A DNA stretch of 64,000 nucleotides from Dyella marensis (lineage in GTDB: Bacteria > Pseudomonadota > Gammaproteobacteria > Xanthomonadales > Rhodanobacteraceae), in assembly GCF_900112865.1 (NCBI RefSeq), contig NZ_FONH01000002.1:540713-604712 (forward strand), in the 5' to 3' direction. The notes under the pieces are model-generated. The model saw only the letters and a list, made by a program, of their open reading frames with translations. It was not told the DNA's origin and ran no database searches. The first letter of the stretch is position 1. Every line of letters starts with the position of its first letter. Both the position numbers and the translations under genes were made by a program. This document shows positions 62,595 to 64,000 of the stretch, piece by piece.

Positions 62595-63746
62595 TCAGTG
62601 CTTGCCTTGCACCGGCTCCGTGCCGAACTCGTACACGATGGTGTGGCGGTATGCCTGCCCCGGCGCCAGCCGCGCCGAGCCGAACGCCGGCTGATTGGGC
62701 GTATCGGGATGGAACTGCGGCTCGAGCGCGAAGGCGTCGCCCTGGCGGTACACCTGACCGCCGGTGCCGACGCTGGTCGCATCGAGGAAGTTGCCGGAAT
62801 AGAACTGCAGGCCCGGCATGGTGGATCTGAGCGTCATCACGCGGCCGGAGGCCGGATCTTCCACTTTGGCGACGACCCGCGGCTCCTTCGCCACGTCGTG
62901 CGCGATGACGAAGTCGTGGTCGTAGCCGCGGCCGTTGAGCAATTGCGGATCCGGCGTGCGGATGTCGCGGCCGATCGGCTTGCCCTGGCGGAAATCGAAT
63001 GGCGTGCCGGCCACCGGCTTGAACTGACCAAGCGGAATCGAAGTGGCGTCGATCGGCAGGAAGGTCTCGGCCGGAATGGTGAGCTTCTGCGCCATCACCG
63101 AGCCGGAACCCTCGCCGGAGAGATTCCAGTAGGCGTGATTGGTCAGGTTGACGATAGTGGGCTGGTCGGTGCTCGCGCGGTATTCGATGGTGAGGCGGTT
63201 GTGCGCGTCCAGCGCATAGATGGCGGTGGCGGTGAGCTTGCCGGGGTAGCCCATGTCGCCGTCGGGGCTGACATAGGTCAGCGTGACGCTGGCGCCGTCG
63301 GCGCCGCTCTTCACTTCGCCCACCGTCCACAGCACCTTGTCGAAACCCTTGCCGCCGCCGTGCAGCGAATTGGGGCCGTCGTTGACCGGCACCTGGTAGG
63401 CGTGGCCGTCCAGCACGAAGCGGCCCTTGGCGATGCGGTTGGCATAACGCCCCACCGTGGCGCCGAAGTACTGCGGCTTCTTCAGATAGTCATCGAGCTT
63501 GGCGTAACCCAGCAGGATATTGGCGCCCTTGCCGTGGCGATCCGGCGCGACCACTTCCTGCAGGCTGGCGCCATAGGCAATGACGCGGACGCGCAGCCCA
63601 TGGCCGCTGTCGAGCACCACGGCATCGACCTTGGTGCCATCGGGCAGCGCCCCGAATGCTTTGCGCTTCGCTTCCACCGCCTGCACCGTCGTCGCCATCG
63701 TCATCGCCATCGCACCCAAGGAACCCAGGAGCATCGCACGTCGCAT
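62595..63746 (-). CDS. Exported aldose 1-epimerase
   Basis: A 383-residue mutarotase with a signal peptide (RRAMLLGSLGAMAMTMATTV), so it acts in the periplasm rather than the cytosol. Family residues: GRYANRIAKGRF, NSLHGGGKGFDKVLW, catalytic His in IVNLTNHAYWNLSG, and catalytic Glu in FALEPQFHPDTPNQP. It interconverts alpha and beta anomers of sugars such as galactose, glucose or arabinose released by secreted glycosidases. It is the first gene of the leftward locus. GGGGAA lies just before ATG 63746; the frame is open 13 codons further but without a signal. Confidence 0.92.
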   Translation of the reverse strand: MRRAMLLGSLGAMAMTMATTVQAVEAKRKAFGALPDGTKVDAVVLDSGHGLRVRVIAYGASLQEVVAPDRHGKGANILLGYAKLDDYLKKPQYFGATVGRYANRIAKGRFVLDGHAYQVPVNDGPNSLHGGGKGFDKVLWTVGEVKSGADGASVTLTYVSPDGDMGYPGKLTATAIYALDAHNRLTIEYRASTDQPTIVNLTNHAYWNLSGEGSGSVMAQKLTIPAETFLPIDATSIPLGQFKPVAGTPFDFRQGKPIGRDIRTPDPQLLNGRGYDHDFVIAHDVAKEPRVVAKVEDPASGRVMTLRSTMPGLQFYSGNFLDATSVGTGGQVYRQGDAFALEPQFHPDTPNQPAFGSARLAPGQAYRHTIVYEFGTEPVQGKH

Positions 63747-63794
63747 GTCGCATTTCCCCTTCGCCACCCTTACGGGACGGGGCATGCAATCACA

Positions 63795-63813
63795 TTGTAT
63801 GATTATCGTGCAA
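63795..63813. promoter_or_regulatory. Imperfect 19-bp palindrome upstream of the arabinan-like locus
   Basis: TTGTATGAT-T-ATCGTGCAA: the two 9-base arms match as inverted repeats in seven of nine positions (TTGyAyGAT). Size and TTGTA/CAA ends are typical of GntR-type (FadR subfamily) operators. It lies 49 bases before the epimerase start, in an AT-richer stretch that should hold the promoter. No regulator gene is in the window. Confidence 0.5.
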
Positions 63814-64000
63814 GTGATCTTCGGCGCGATTTTTCGGCCTTGCGCGACGCAACATCGGTTATCCGGATGACATCGCTTCGCGTTTTCGTTTGGTCATTTC
63901 AGGCCATTGCGCGACTTCCCTAGACCCGAAATTTTCGCAATCGACCTGAGAAATATCGCAATGCGTCATCGCTGACGAATAGCCGTCCATGTGACGAAGT

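Noticed and set aside
58455-63923. Open frame of about 1820 codons on the plus strand across the arabinan-like locus
   Set aside because: It is antisense to five real genes and has no protein-like pattern; length alone is expected from the strong third-position GC bias.

Overview
The window is GC-rich, densely coded DNA from a gammaproteobacterium of the order Xanthomonadales (now Lysobacterales). A Rhodanobacteraceae member such as Dyella, Frateuria, Luteibacter or Rhodanobacter fits best. The reasons are the gene content (TonB-dependent receptors beside glycoside hydrolases, a non-phosphorylative L-fucose pathway, a czc-type efflux operon) and GTAG-ended inverted repeats like those known from Stenotrophomonas. 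No ribosomal or transfer RNA gene and no insertion sequence was seen.

Layout. 1-3.4 kb: 3'-truncated secreted beta-helix protein, an unrecognised protein, a DUF1348 protein and a DUF3147 membrane protein. 3.4-9.4 kb: a czcCBA-type metal efflux operon with a small CzcI-like protein in front. 9.4-9.9 kb: a tandem hairpin-rich repeat. 10-13.4 kb: an ECF sigma factor operon with a small membrane protein, a secreted binding protein and an S41 peptidase. 13.5-15.9 kb: a lipoprotein and a LytS/LytTR two-component pair. 16.3-19.4 kb: a His-rich periplasmic helical protein coupled to a SufR-like regulator, then divergent lrp and ald (alanine dehydrogenase).

19.6-43.6 kb is the centre of the window: a divergent N-glycan and L-fucose locus. 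Leftward genes encode GH92, GH125, GH2, two GH29, GH20 and GH18 enzymes, a TonB-dependent receptor and a glucokinase, enough to dismantle a mannose/GlcNAc/fucose N-glycan. Rightward genes encode a complete L-fucose route to pyruvate and L-lactate, followed by an FMN L-lactate dehydrogenase-like enzyme that can turn the lactate into a second pyruvate. A 64-codon relic of a further fucosidase lies between the fucosidase and glucokinase genes.

43.6-55.7 kb: a YadGH-like ABC exporter, a lipoprotein, a GH31 enzyme with a beta-sandwich inserted in its barrel, an exported unknown protein, a broken GNAT acetyltransferase gene, an SRPBCC protein, a small membrane protein, an OmpR/QseC-like two-component system and a membrane diguanylate cyclase. 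55.8-63.7 kb: a leftward locus (aldose epimerase, GH5-like, TonB receptor, GH93-like, GH43) that looks built for arabinan or arabinose-bearing glycans, with a 19-bp palindrome upstream as candidate operator.

Two intergenic repeat families recur: GTAG-ended inverted repeats (five sites, four of them between convergent genes) and arrays of hairpins with CCTTCTCCC/GGGAGAAGG arms (two sites). In both hairpin arrays two stem-loops carry loop sequences that are reverse complements of one another.
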